NCBI RefSeq assembly: GCF_900177535.1
Contig: NZ_FXAJ01000007.1
Coordinates: 124,001-188,000 of the forward strand
DNA from: Priestia filamentosa
GTDB lineage: Bacteria > Bacillota > Bacilli > Bacillales > Bacillaceae_H
Length of the DNA stretch: 64,000 nt
Reading direction: 5' to 3'
In this document: piece by piece, positions 1-8,644 of the stretch
Position numbering within the stretch: position 1 is the stretch's first letter
Layout: each line of letters begins with the position of its first letter
Program-made: the position numbers and the translations under genes
Notes under the pieces: model-generated
Told to the model about the DNA's origin: nothing
Database searches by the model: none
Seen by the model: the letters and a program-made list of their open reading frames with translations, nothing else

Positions 1-583
1 GGTAAAAAATGCAATCACTATCCGAAGTGCCCTACAGGGCAACCGAAATCCATTCGGAATAATAAACCAAATGGAACTGATAAAGTATTGTATGCTGTCA
101 ACCGACATGGTGAGAATGTGTAAACACTGACGAACTTGCGAATGTACGCCTCGACATTATGACGGGTCAGAAATGATTCGGAATCTGAAAATAAGATTTG
201 TCTAATGGATTGGAATAGTTTAAGTTGTAACAATCCTAACGTTGTTATAGGCAACGGAGCTAGGCACGGGGTATAGCAAGCACCTAAATCGGAAGTCTTA
301 TGACCTTTAAAACAATGATAGTCTGAACGGAACGTCGCAAGCTACTAACGTTGAGAGCAATCTCTATCGGTGGATATAGTTGAATATGAAACGGGCAACC
401 GAGGGAAATATTCTTAATAGTAGTGAGAGTAGTGGCACGACCCGAGAAGGTTCTGTAATGGAACTGGAGGAACAGCCACAAGCCTATATTGTAGGAACTG
501 AACTTTCATCTAATCTTGCATGGATTCTGGTAAGACTCAAAAGGTCACCAAAAAAAAATCAACATAAGAGTAGGTGATAGACC

Positions 584-2566
584 ATGAATGACAAATCTAA
601 GCCCACGCTAAAGGATAAGAAACTTAGATACAATGAATACTACGGTATTCAACCTGTCCTAGACACCTTATACCAAAAAGCAACCAAAGGAAATTCTTTC
701 AAGAAACTGATGCCTACTATCACATCAGATGAAAATATACTCCTTGCTTTTCGTAACATAAAAGGAAATAAAGGGAGTAAAACATCCGCCTGTGACAACG
801 TAAATATCAAAGATATTGAGAGAATGGAACAGAGCTATTTCTTGAATGAAGTGAAAAGACGTTTTCAAAACTACCAACCACAAAAGGTGAGACGGAAAGA
901 AATACCTAAAACCAACGGAAAAACAAGACCTTTGGGAATACCAAGTATGTGGGATAGGATTATCCAACAATGTATTCTTCAAGTCCTAGAACCTATTTGT
1001 GAAGCACAATTTTGTAATAGAAGTTACGGATTCCGACCGAACCGAAGTGCAAAACATGCCATAGCAGATAGCACTAAAAAGATAAACCAACAAAACCTCA
1101 CTTATGTGGTAGACGTAGATATTAAAGGATTTTTCGACGAAGTAAATCATGCTAAACTCATGCGCCAAATATGGACATTGGGTATACGGGATAAACAATT
1201 ACTCGTCATTATCCGAAAAATATTGAAAGCCCCAGTGCAAATGCCTGACGGCACAACAATGTTTCCAACAAAAGGAACTCCACAAGGTGGAATCCTTAGC
1301 CCACTACTTGCAAACATCAATCTTAATGAATTTGACTGGTGGATAAGCAAACAGTGGGAAACATTCAAAGCCCGAAGGGTAAAACCAAGGTACAGAGATG
1401 GAATTTGGAGTAATGACCACGTAACAGGAGTCCTATCCAAATGCTCTAATATGAAACCTATGTATATCGTAAGGTACGCAGATGATTTCAAAATCTTCAC
1501 AAACACACGAAACCATGCAGAAAAAATATTCAAAGCATGCAAAATGTGGCTAGAAGAACGCTTGAAATTGCATATCTCAACCGAGAAATCCAAGGTTACC
1601 AATTTGAAAAAGCAAGAGAGTGAATTCTTAGGCTTCTCTCTCAAAGCTGTAAAGAAAGGAAAACGGAAAAACGGAAAAACACGATATATCGCAGAAACAC
1701 ACGTATCACAAAAAGCACTGGAAAAGACGAAACAAGATTTAGCAAAACAAGTGAAAAAAATACAAAAAACCCCGAACTCTAATAAAGCAATCAAAGGAAT
1801 CAGCTTATACAACAGCATTATCATCGGCAAGCATAACTATTATCGAATAGCAACGCATGTCAGTCTAGACTTCAACAAAATGGCTCTAGAACTCGACTGT
1901 ATGATGTATAACCGTTTCCCTAAGCCAACAAGAAGAGGAAAAAGTAACACTAATGGATACACGAATATAGGAAAATATGAAGGAAAAGACAAAGGTATCA
2001 AACCATATCTAAAGTCTAAAATGATGAGATATCTCAAGCAGTACCCTATCCTACCAATCTCTTATATTTCACACAAAAATCCGTTGATGAAAAAGCAAGC
2101 CATTAACAAGTACACCTTAGAAGGTCGAGCCTTGATATATAAAAACTTGGCAGACATAACCGAAACAGAACTAAAATGGCTAAGAGAAAATCCAGTCATA
2201 AATGAACGAACAACTGTTGAATATAATGACAATCGAATTTCTCTTTACGTAGCTCAAAAAGGTAAATGTAGTGTAACAGGCGAGAAACTCTTGCCCTGGG
2301 AAATGCATTGTCACCATAAGCAATTATGGAGTGAGACAATGGATGACAGCTACAAAAACCTTACCATCATCAAACCAAGTGTTCATAGACTAATACACGC
2401 AACAAAAAAAGAAATCATAAACCAACTACTCAATGAACTAAAACTTAATGAGGAACAATTAGACAGACTTAACAAATTGCGAAAGCTAGTCAAAAACGGG
2501 GAAATCTGTATTGAATCACAAATTGAAGTGGAATTAAATTATGAACAACTAGCGTTGTTTGCTTAG
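584..2566 (+). CDS. ltrA: Group II intron reverse transcriptase/maturase with HNH endonuclease
   Basis: Multifunctional intron-encoded protein of 660 aa for splicing (maturase), target-site cleavage and reverse transcription. The palm domain carries the catalytic YADD box at about residues 298-301, preceded by TPQGGILSPLLANI. Basic maturase/X-domain sequence follows around residues 380-500. The C-terminus, about residues 560-605, has a CxxxGE...HCHH...H pattern typical of group II intron HNH endonucleases. The frame is open throughout, so the protein looks intact. A preceding 65-aa frame (380-577) is part of the intron RNA. Family membership is certain; mobility is not shown by the sequence. 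Confidence 0.95.
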   Translation: MNDKSKPTLKDKKLRYNEYYGIQPVLDTLYQKATKGNSFKKLMPTITSDENILLAFRNIKGNKGSKTSACDNVNIKDIERMEQSYFLNEVKRRFQNYQPQKVRRKEIPKTNGKTRPLGIPSMWDRIIQQCILQVLEPICEAQFCNRSYGFRPNRSAKHAIADSTKKINQQNLTYVVDVDIKGFFDEVNHAKLMRQIWTLGIRDKQLLVIIRKILKAPVQMPDGTTMFPTKGTPQGGILSPLLANINLNEFDWWISKQWETFKARRVKPRYRDGIWSNDHVTGVLSKCSNMKPMYIVRYADDFKIFTNTRNHAEKIFKACKMWLEERLKLHISTEKSKVTNLKKQESEFLGFSLKAVKKGKRKNGKTRYIAETHVSQKALEKTKQDLAKQVKKIQKTPNSNKAIKGISLYNSIIIGKHNYYRIATHVSLDFNKMALELDCMMYNRFPKPTRRGKSNTNGYTNIGKYEGKDKGIKPYLKSKMMRYLKQYPILPISYISHKNPLMKKQAINKYTLEGRALIYKNLADITETELKWLRENPVINERTTVEYNDNRISLYVAQKGKCSVTGEKLLPWEMHCHHKQLWSETMDDSYKNLTIIKPSVHRLIHATKKEIINQLLNELKLNEEQLDRLNKLRKLVKNGEICIESQIEVELNYEQLALFA

Positions 2567-2607
2567 AATTTATCATCATTAGATGGAATGAAAACTACAG
2601 CATAGGT

Positions 2608-2687
2608 GGACCGCGGTATGCCGTGAAAGTGGCACGTACCGTGCGGATCGGGGGAAAAGTTAGAGATAACTTCAAAAACTTACCTAT
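2608..2687 (+). ncRNA. Group II intron domains V and VI
   Basis: Domain V is the hairpin at 2608-2648: GGTATGCC pairs with GGCA, a CG bulge, then TACC, under a GTGAAAGT loop. The outer CCGC/GCGG arm holds the position of the catalytic triad, read here as CGC rather than AGC. Domain VI follows with an AAGTTA-GAGA-TAACTT stem and unpaired A residues near the 3' end that could supply the branch point. The fold was assigned by eye. Confidence 0.7.
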
Positions 2688-2708
2688 CGATAATAGGAGG
2701 ATAATACG

Positions 2709-3041
2709 ATGAAAGACAGAGGAATGAAAAAATGGAGAGCTTTTGCAAGCATACCTGAACAATACATAGGCCTACAGGAAATTATATATAAGCAATTAGA
2801 AGTACCTAAGCCCCTATTAACAGAAGACCAAATGGAACAGATGAATCAAGTATTGGTAGAAGCTTTATATACTAATCAAAAAGTATATCTAACCTGCTAT
2901 AAGCATGGAAAATACATCACGGAAACGGGGTTCATTCAGTTTGTTGATTCCTCTAGAGACATCTTTATATTCAATGCTGAAAGCTCTAAATTAAAAAAGA
3001 AAATAAAATTAAGTGAAGTCATTAATATTCGGTTTGTCTAA
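2709..3041 (+). CDS. YolD-like family protein
   Basis: Small soluble protein of 110 aa. The N-terminal segment (MKDRGMKKW.AFASIPEQY) and the C-terminal beta-rich region (Y..GKYITETGFIQFVDSS...IKLSEVINIRF) match the YolD family. In Bacillus these are usually encoded beside a Y-family DNA polymerase of the UvrX/YqjW type and are thought to belong to UV or SOS responses; their biochemical role is not settled. AGGAGG at 2696-2701 supports the ATG. Any polymerase partner would lie to the left of the intron, outside the window, so the intron may separate two genes of one operon. Confidence 0.85.
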   Translation: MKDRGMKKWRAFASIPEQYIGLQEIIYKQLEVPKPLLTEDQMEQMNQVLVEALYTNQKVYLTCYKHGKYITETGFIQFVDSSRDIFIFNAESSKLKKKIKLSEVINIRFV

Positions 3042-3067
3042 ACAAAAAAGTACTTAGCATAAAATAA

Positions 3068-3096
3068 TTGACAAAAAAATCATTTTACGCTATAAT
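3068..3096 (+). promoter_or_regulatory. Consensus sigma-A promoter for the methyltransferase gene
   Basis: TTGACA at 3068-3073, a 17-base spacer and TATAAT at 3091-3096, a perfect match to the housekeeping consensus. Transcription should start near 3103, giving a leader of about 80 bases that contains the hairpin at 3122-3157. Confidence 0.85.
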
Positions 3097-3121
3097 TTAC
3101 AACTAATAAATTAACGTATAT

Positions 3122-3157
3122 AATAGGATTCTCCTGGCCAGGAGGATCCTATTTTTT
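3122..3157 (+). terminator. Leader terminator/attenuator before the methyltransferase gene
   Basis: AATAGGAT pairs with ATCCTATT, and inside it CTCCTGG pairs with CCAGGAG. The stem is about 16 bp with almost no loop and runs straight into seven T residues. It lies between a perfect promoter (3068-3096) and the ribosome binding site of the gene it would serve. That makes it either a true attenuator or the terminator of a very short transcript. Confidence 0.75.
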
Positions 3158-3184
3158 TGTTCTAAATTGAAGGAGCGGATTTAC

Positions 3185-4099
3185 GTGAAAAAAGATGAAT
3201 CCAGTTTAACTTCATTGATATCTACTTTTAGCAGAGCTTATCACAGTCAATTTGATACCCCTAAAATCTTTGACGACTATCTAGCTAAAGAGTTAATTTC
3301 GCAACAAGAGTTCAATAACATTAAAGAGAATATGATTCAAGGAATACATTTCTTCAACAGGGATATAGCACAGGAACTTAAAGGAAACGCAGAAGAAATA
3401 TTAAAGTGGATCACCCAAGTTCAACTTTCTCCAACGCCCTTGGCGCGTGCAGCGTATTGTGAAAAGGTGTTACTAAATGAAATAGGATTAGGACTAGAAC
3501 AATATGTCATACTTGGAGCTGGATTGGATACTTTTTGTTTTAGACACCCAGAGTTGCAACCTCGTCTAGAGATATTTGAAATTGATCACCCTTCTACACA
3601 GCAATTTAAGAAAGCCCGATTAAATCAAGCTAAATTTGAAATTTCGAGTAATCTTCACTTTGTTCCTATGGACTTCACTCAAACGTTCTCTTATCAATCC
3701 CTAATAGACGAAGGATTTGATAACAAAAAAACGTTTTTTAGTCTTTTAGGGGTTTCTTATTATTTAACCAAAGAAGAAATTTCGAGCTTAATCAATCATT
3801 TATTTGCTGAAATCCCAGCAGGAAGTTCCATTGTCTTTGATTACGCGGATGAAAACCTTTTTAAAGAAAAAGGATTCTCCAATAGAGTTGAAAACATGAT
3901 AAAAATGGCTGAAGCAAGTGGAGAACCTATGAAATCTTGTTTTTCTTACAAGGAATTAGAGCATATGTTAGAAAAATCAGGACTACTTATTTATGAACAT
4001 CTATCTCCATCACAAATTCATGAGCTTTATTTTTCCAACCGAGGAGATTACTTATCATCTTTTGAAACGACTTATTTTCTTCACGCTGTGAAAAGATAA
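3185..4099 (+). CDS. SAM-dependent methyltransferase, leucine carboxyl methyltransferase type
   Basis: Class I methyltransferase of about 304 aa. The AdoMet-binding motif ILGAGLDTFCFR is followed by the acidic strand FEIDHPSTQQFKKAR, the layout of the LCMT/TIGR00027 family, whose bacterial members often O-methylate secondary metabolites. The substrate cannot be read from sequence. I chose GTG at 3185 because AAGGAG at 3170-3175 lies nine bases upstream; the frame could extend to TTG at 3167, but the binding site would then fall inside the gene. It stands alone between its own promoter/leader terminator and the terminator at 4148-4183. Confidence 0.8.
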   Translation: MKKDESSLTSLISTFSRAYHSQFDTPKIFDDYLAKELISQQEFNNIKENMIQGIHFFNRDIAQELKGNAEEILKWITQVQLSPTPLARAAYCEKVLLNEIGLGLEQYVILGAGLDTFCFRHPELQPRLEIFEIDHPSTQQFKKARLNQAKFEISSNLHFVPMDFTQTFSYQSLIDEGFDNKKTFFSLLGVSYYLTKEEISSLINHLFAEIPAGSSIVFDYADENLFKEKGFSNRVENMIKMAEASGEPMKSCFSYKELEHMLEKSGLLIYEHLSPSQIHELYFSNRGDYLSSFETTYFLHAVKR

Positions 4100-4147
4100 A
4101 TCATCCATAAAACAAATAAAGGAGCTATACAAATATGAATTTAAAAG

Positions 4148-4183
4148 GCTCCTTTGCGTATCAGAAGCAAAGGAGCCTTTTTT
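4148..4183 (+). terminator. Rho-independent terminator after the methyltransferase gene
   Basis: GGCTCCTTTGC pairs with GCAAAGGAGCC across an 8-base loop, followed by a run of T. An upstream AAAGGAGC near 4118 could compete for the left arm, but no downstream plus-strand gene exists for that to control. Confidence 0.85.
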
Positions 4184-4255
4184 GTTAAAGATGATATTTT
4201 GAAATAGAGCCCGTTACTTTATAAGGACCATTTCAGTTAAAGCTACATCGAGGAG

Positions 4256-5869
4256 TTATCCCTCAACATTAAGACGTCTAGCACTATAATAAATAGGATT
4301 CCAATAAGAACTCACTTTATAATTCGTAATTCGAACTCCTTCCGTTCTTGAAACAACGGCTATTTGTCCATTTCCAACATAGATAGCGGGAATAATACTG
4401 CTAGATTTAAAGAATACGATATCTCCTGGTTGCAAATCCTCTTCTTTTACTTCTGTTCCTTCTTGAAGCATGTTTTTCCCATAACGAGGTAAATCCATGC
4501 CTATTTGTTTATAAACATATTGAACAAATCCACTAGTATCAAATCCTTCTGGTGATGTACCTCCTGATTTGTAAGGGACATTTAGCAGATCTATCGCTTC
4601 TTTAACAACTGGGATATCCTTAGGGATGGTTAGATTTTTCACTCGTCTAATACCAGCAAATTTCTCTGTGTAGAAATTATACGATAAATAATTGATTCTC
4701 ACTTCTGCTGAACCTGTTCGTGAAGCATGAATCATTTGATTATTTCCTGCATATATTCCCACATGAGAAATGCCTGGACGATGCGTATTTTCGAAGAATA
4801 CGAGATCACCTACTTCAATATCTTCCTTCTTAACAGGTGTACCTAGCTTCCACTGTTGTTCAGGTGCTCCGGGCAAGTAAATGCCGAGCGCCTTTTCATA
4901 CACATATTTTGTGAATCCAGAACAATCGAAACCACTTGGTGTTTTACCACTTTCAAGGTAAGGTGCTCCTATATATTTTAGGGCCTCACTGATTAGTGGG
5001 TCTTCACGATCAATGTCCCGAACTTCTGTTATTCGTTTAGCTCCATAAAAACGACTATTCCAATAAGAAGAATCTTTAAATTCAATTATAGTTATGCCTT
5101 TTGTAGACGAACTGTAAATCATTCTTCCCTTTCCTACATAAAAAGCTGTTGTCGTAATATTTCCTGTATCAGCATTTTTAAAGAAAAGAACGTCGCCAGG
5201 CTGAAGATTTTCCTTTAATATGTCTTCCCCTAAACTCCATTGTTCACTAGAGTTACCCGGAACTTTGAGATGTAGAGCTTGTTCAAATACATACTGAACA
5301 AATCTTGCCGAATTAAAACCTTCCTCAGGTGTCTTCCCGTTGCTTGAGTAATCAACTCCGATGTACTTCATCGCTTCTTTTAAGAGCGGGGATTCAATTC
5401 CATAAAGATTGTTAGGATCAAGTCGTTTAGCTCCGATATATTTATTAGCATAGTAGCTTCCCTCTGTTAACCCAGCTTTTATAACCCCTTTTGAGACGGA
5501 GCTAATAATGACTTCATTATTACCATTATAAATGCCAACACTTGTGACGTTTTCTGTATTTTCTCCTTTAAAAAAGACAAGATCACCAGCTTGGAGATTT
5601 CTCTTTTCTACATCTTTACCAAGCTCGAATTGTTCCCTTGGATACAGAGGTAATTCCAGATCTTTAGCTTCTTTAAAAACATACTGAACTAACCCACCTG
5701 TACTGAATCCTTGATTGGGTTCTTGCCCGTCTGTAAAATAAGACACGCCCAAATACTTTTGAGCTGTTTCTGAAACACTTTTTTCTTCATTCGCAAAAGC
5801 TGAATTGGGGAGGAAAATGAATAGAAAAAAGATGCCTAGAATTAAATATGTATAAAATCGTTTTGACAA
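4256..5869 (-). CDS. Secreted protein with four tandem NlpC/P60 domains, one catalytically intact
   Basis: Signal peptide (SKRFYTYLILGIFFLFIFLP, cleavage after NSAFA) followed by four repeats of about 110-120 residues, each starting near YLGV/YIG and ending with an AKR/GARR motif. NlpC/P60 proteins are papain-like gamma-glutamyl or muropeptide hydrolases. Only repeat 3 keeps the Cys in GFDCSGF (about residue 313) and the His in ISHVGIYAG (about 368). The matching Cys positions read GFSTGG, GFNSAR and GFDTSG in repeats 1, 2 and 4, and their His is lost too. I infer one hydrolase plus three wall- or substrate-binding pseudo-domains. AAGGAG fits the TTG at 5869 better than the GTG at 5878, which it nearly touches. 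Confidence 0.88.
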   Translation of the reverse strand: MSKRFYTYLILGIFFLFIFLPNSAFANEEKSVSETAQKYLGVSYFTDGQEPNQGFSTGGLVQYVFKEAKDLELPLYPREQFELGKDVEKRNLQAGDLVFFKGENTENVTSVGIYNGNNEVIISSVSKGVIKAGLTEGSYYANKYIGAKRLDPNNLYGIESPLLKEAMKYIGVDYSSNGKTPEEGFNSARFVQYVFEQALHLKVPGNSSEQWSLGEDILKENLQPGDVLFFKNADTGNITTTAFYVGKGRMIYSSSTKGITIIEFKDSSYWNSRFYGAKRITEVRDIDREDPLISEALKYIGAPYLESGKTPSGFDCSGFTKYVYEKALGIYLPGAPEQQWKLGTPVKKEDIEVGDLVFFENTHRPGISHVGIYAGNNQMIHASRTGSAEVRINYLSYNFYTEKFAGIRRVKNLTIPKDIPVVKEAIDLLNVPYKSGGTSPEGFDTSGFVQYVYKQIGMDLPRYGKNMLQEGTEVKEEDLQPGDIVFFKSSSIIPAIYVGNGQIAVVSRTEGVRITNYKVSSYWNPIYYSARRLNVEG

Positions 5870-6050
5870 ACCTCTCACTCCTTCGTTTTTTACCTCTCCA
5901 TTATTCCGTCAATCACATTTGGATACAATAGTTAAAATCGCCTGTTTTTTGTAAATAAGTTAATGTAAGTGCTCTTCAGGCAGACAATGACCCTAAGTAA
6001 TTATCCTTAATACAAGTAGAAGAAAGAATATAATTACCTATAGACTAGTT

Positions 6051-6289
6051 TTATTGATAGTGAAAAGAGTCGAGTTCATTTAAATTTTGTAGGGACAGGT
6101 ACCCTTTTATAAAATGAATAGAAATATCTAATACTCTTTGTAATGTAACATTATTAAATTTCTCCGTTAAATTAAATCTGTAATACCGATTATTACCACC
6201 TGTCACTTTTGCCTGGATGATACGTTTTTCTTCCCAACATCATAACGAACAATATGTGAAGAGAGTTTATGAGCCAATCTATACCTTCA
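6051..6289 (-). pseudogene. Possible frameshifted gene remnant
   Basis: Two minus-strand reading frames join into one plausible protein if a single shift is allowed at the A-run in GAAGAAAAACG. The first part reads LAHKLSSHIVRYDVGKK and the second RIIQAKVTGGNNRYYRFNLT, continuing to a stop at 6051. There is no start codon with a binding site and I do not recognise the family. It may be the decayed C-terminus of a larger gene. The rest of 5880-6340 shows nothing else I can support. Confidence 0.3.
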
Positions 6290-6339
6290 TTTTTTAAATA
6301 TTTACCTCTTTTTCAAAATACGCCTACGCAATCCCCCAT

Positions 6340-6376
6340 AAAAAAACAGGCTATCCCGCTTTCTTTGGATAGCCTG
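6340..6376 (-). terminator. Terminator downstream of ald
   Basis: Read on the minus strand, CAGGCTATCC and its complement form a 10-bp stem with a 10-base loop, followed by seven T. It is the first terminator after the ald stop codon. Confidence 0.8.
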
Positions 6377-6504
6377 CTGTTTATGAAGGTTTATTCTCAC
6401 TATGCAGCTTTTTTTACTCATACGTAAGCATATCTCAATCTAGGATCGATAATATATAGCCTCCTGTAATTTTGAAAAGGGTTAGACTACTATATTCACT
6501 TCCC

Positions 6505-7638
6505 TTAAACAGTTGTGAATTCTTTTTCGAAAACCTGTTCTGGGGAGACAAAATTATAGGCAAGATCTTTTGCGACAGCTTCATATGTGATTTCACCGTT
6601 TGCTACGTTTAACCCAAGTTTTAACGATTCGTTATCAAAGATTGCTTTGAATACACCTTTGTTTGCAATCTGTAATGCGTAAGGAACAGTAACATTTGTT
6701 AAAGCAAGTGTGGATGTTCTTGGAACCGCTCCAGGCATGTTTGCTACTGCATAATGAACAACATCGTATTTTGCATATATTGGGTTATCATGTGTAGTAA
6801 TCTGATTGACGGTTTCGACAATTCCGCCTTGATCAATGGCTACATCTACGATAACCGACCCTGGTTTCATTTCTTTTACCATCTCTTCTGTTACAAGTTT
6901 AGGAGCTTTTGCACCTGGGATTAGCACTGCTCCAATTAAAAGGTCAGCTTCTGCTACGGCTTCTGCTATGTTAGATGAATTAGACATTAATGTTTTAATC
7001 CCATTACCAAAGATATCATCTAGCTGACGTAAACGACTTGCACTTAAATCCAGAATGGTAACATCCGCGCCTAACCCTATTGCAATTTTTGCTGCATTTG
7101 TACCTACGACCCCCCCACCAATAATGGTTACTTTACCGCGATCAACACCTGGAACCCCAGAGAGAAGAATACCTTTACCACCATTTGATTTCTGTAAAAA
7201 CTGAGAACCAATTTGAGCAGCCATTCGACCTGCCACTTCACTCATCGGAGTAAGAAGAGGAAGCGTACCATTTTCTACAACCGTTTCATACGCAATTGCA
7301 ATAACTCCTGTATCCTTAAGAGCTTGAGCTAGATCCGGCTCAGCAGCTAAGTGTAGGTAAGTGAATAAAATTAGTCCTTCACGAAAGTAACGATATTCAC
7401 TTAGGAGTGGTTCTTTTACTTTCATAATCATTTCAGCTTGAGACCATACATCCTCAACATTTTCGACAATCTTTGCTCCCGCTACAGTGTAATCTTTATC
7501 TGTAAAACCACTTCCACTCCCAGCTTCTTGTTCAATTAAAACTTCATGTCCAGCATTTATAAAAGAAACGACTCCAGCTGGTGTAAGAGCTACTCGATTT
7601 TCATTATTTTTAATCTCTTTTGGTACTCCAATAATCAT
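6505..7638 (-). CDS. ald: Alanine dehydrogenase
   Basis: NAD-dependent enzyme of 377 aa that converts L-alanine to pyruvate and ammonia. The start [19 protein letters not shown], Lys75 in KVKEP, His96 in YLHLAAEP, the Rossmann motif [13 protein letters not shown] and the VDVAIDQGG loop all match the Bacillus enzyme at the usual length. ATG at 7638 follows GGAGGAAAAGTAG. Its promoter carries the 18-bp element shared with the nearby catabolic operons. A likely local role is to regenerate pyruvate from the alanine made by the omega-aminotransferase at 18135-19475; that link is inference. Confidence 0.97.
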   Translation of the reverse strand: MIIGVPKEIKNNENRVALTPAGVVSFINAGHEVLIEQEAGSGSGFTDKDYTVAGAKIVENVEDVWSQAEMIMKVKEPLLSEYRYFREGLILFTYLHLAAEPDLAQALKDTGVIAIAYETVVENGTLPLLTPMSEVAGRMAAQIGSQFLQKSNGGKGILLSGVPGVDRGKVTIIGGGVVGTNAAKIAIGLGADVTILDLSASRLRQLDDIFGNGIKTLMSNSSNIAEAVAEADLLIGAVLIPGAKAPKLVTEEMVKEMKPGSVIVDVAIDQGGIVETVNQITTHDNPIYAKYDVVHYAVANMPGAVPRTSTLALTNVTVPYALQIANKGVFKAIFDNESLKLGLNVANGEITYEAVAKDLAYNFVSPEQVFEKEFTTV

Positions 7639-7739
7639 TCTACTTTTCCTCCCAATTTAAGCATTTTTTAATATACAGCATAGGTTTCTAACCTGACCAA
7701 ACTAGCACTTCTTTTGATTACAGTTAGGATTGTATTTCA

Positions 7740-7783
7740 AGTATAAACACTGGTTCCTTATCCAACATTAGACATACTGTAAG
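7740..7783 (-). promoter_or_regulatory. Predicted regulated promoter of ald (shared box, site 1)
   Basis: Plus-strand CATTAGACATACTGTAAG at 7766-7783, then 20 bases, then TATACT as the minus-strand -10 at 7745-7740. The -35 region is poor, as expected for an activator-dependent promoter. Four other promoters in the window show the same geometry. Confidence 0.6.
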
Positions 7784-7856
7784 AAACCGTACAGATCTCA
7801 TAGGACATAAAGGATTATGATCTTGTAGAAAGAGAAGTTTATATACTCTTCAAAAA

Positions 7857-7898
7857 GGTGGACGTCCTCATTCATTAACGAGGACGTCCACCTTTTTT
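7857..7898. terminator. Bidirectional terminator
   Basis: GGTGGACGTCCTC pairs with GAGGACGTCCACC (13 bp, 10-base loop) with A and T runs on both sides. On the minus strand it ends the YwrO-like gene at 7923. Confidence 0.9.
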
Positions 7899-7922
7899 CT
7901 TACTTTATGTATCCTTCGCACT

Positions 7923-8456
7923 TTACTCAAGGATATCTCTAGACAAAATGTAATGAGCAAATTCCCTAGCATTCTCTTCTATTTCTTCTGTAGTTGCATG
8001 ATAAGTCCCATGGAAAATAAACGACGGTAAAAAGGTAGTTCCTATTAAATTACTAGTTGCTTGAAATGGTTTCAAAAGCTCGCTCATAGAATATTGATTA
8101 CGTCCACCAGCTTGATATCTCTCTTTAGGACTTCCAGATGTTACAGCTAAAATAAGATCTTTATTGTGTAATTTATTCCCTTCAGACCCATAAGCCCAAC
8201 CATAAGTAAGCACTTCATCTTGCCATTTCTTTAGCAATGGAGGGGAACTATACCAATAAAAAGGGAACTGTAAAACAATTCGATCATGTTCTTCACATAA
8301 CTTCTGCTCTTTTTCAATATCAATTATTTCATCAGAATATTGTTTATAAAGTTCATGAATGGTTACATTAGAATGCTTTTTCAATTCTTTCACCCATGCT
8401 TTATTTACGGTTGAGTTTTCAATATTCGGATGAGTGACAATGACTAATACTCTCAT
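7923..8456 (-). CDS. Flavodoxin-fold NAD(P)H oxidoreductase, YwrO/KefF-like
   Basis: 177-aa FMN-dependent quinone reductase-type protein. VLVIVTHPNIENSTVNKAW is the flavin phosphate-binding start, and LQFPFYWYSSPPLLKKW with the later VTSGSPKERY loop identify the NQO/MdaB/KefF family, to which B. subtilis YwrO belongs. Substrates are probably quinones or nitro compounds. The ATG follows GGAGGAGAAAG. It has its own terminator at 7857-7898 and lies between the dehydrogenase operon and ald, without an obvious link to them. Confidence 0.88.
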   Translation of the reverse strand: MRVLVIVTHPNIENSTVNKAWVKELKKHSNVTIHELYKQYSDEIIDIEKEQKLCEEHDRIVLQFPFYWYSSPPLLKKWQDEVLTYGWAYGSEGNKLHNKDLILAVTSGSPKERYQAGGRNQYSMSELLKPFQATSNLIGTTFLPSFIFHGTYHATTEEIEENAREFAHYILSRDILE

Positions 8457-8644
8457 TCTTTCTCCTCCAGTATATTCTCTAGAAATTCACTATTCGTATG
8501 TTCAATGAAAAAAGTGGTTCTTTAAATTTAAAAATCCGGATGAATACTACTTCTAATATAGAAACGAAGCAAAATCCCCTTATAAGCAATGTATGATAAT
8601 CATTGAGTAAAAAACGAATACATTAGAAAACTGCTACTTTGTAG

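Larger units (their letters stand above)
1..2687 (+). mobile_element. Group II intron (5' end at or beyond window edge)
   Basis: Retroelement made of a structured RNA with an open reading frame in domain IV. About 580 bases of non-coding RNA precede the reverse transcriptase, and a domain V/VI pair follows it. No GTGYG-type 5' boundary is obvious in the first bases, so the 5' end lies at or just before base 1. The 3' boundary is estimated at the CTAT ending at 2687. The element stops a few bases before the AGGAGG of the YolD-like gene at 2709, so the target was probably an intergenic site just upstream of that gene. Both ends are approximate. Confidence 0.85.

Noticed and set aside
380-577. 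65-aa open frame just upstream of the intron reverse transcriptase
   Set aside because: It lies in the structured 5' RNA of the group II intron, has no ribosome binding site and no recognisable composition.
1147-1830. Long antisense frame (227 aa) inside the reverse transcriptase gene
   Set aside because: It mirrors a strongly supported protein-coding frame; no start signal or family match.
4135-4188. 17-codon frame with an AAAGGAG upstream, overlapping a terminator
   Set aside because: The binding site and frame are explained by terminator complementarity (AAAGGAGC/GGCTCCTTT), and there is no downstream plus-strand gene for a leader peptide to control.
8590-8606. TGATAATCATTGA resembling a Fur box
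   Set aside because: The right half departs too far from the consensus and it is more than 130 bases from the nearest start codon.
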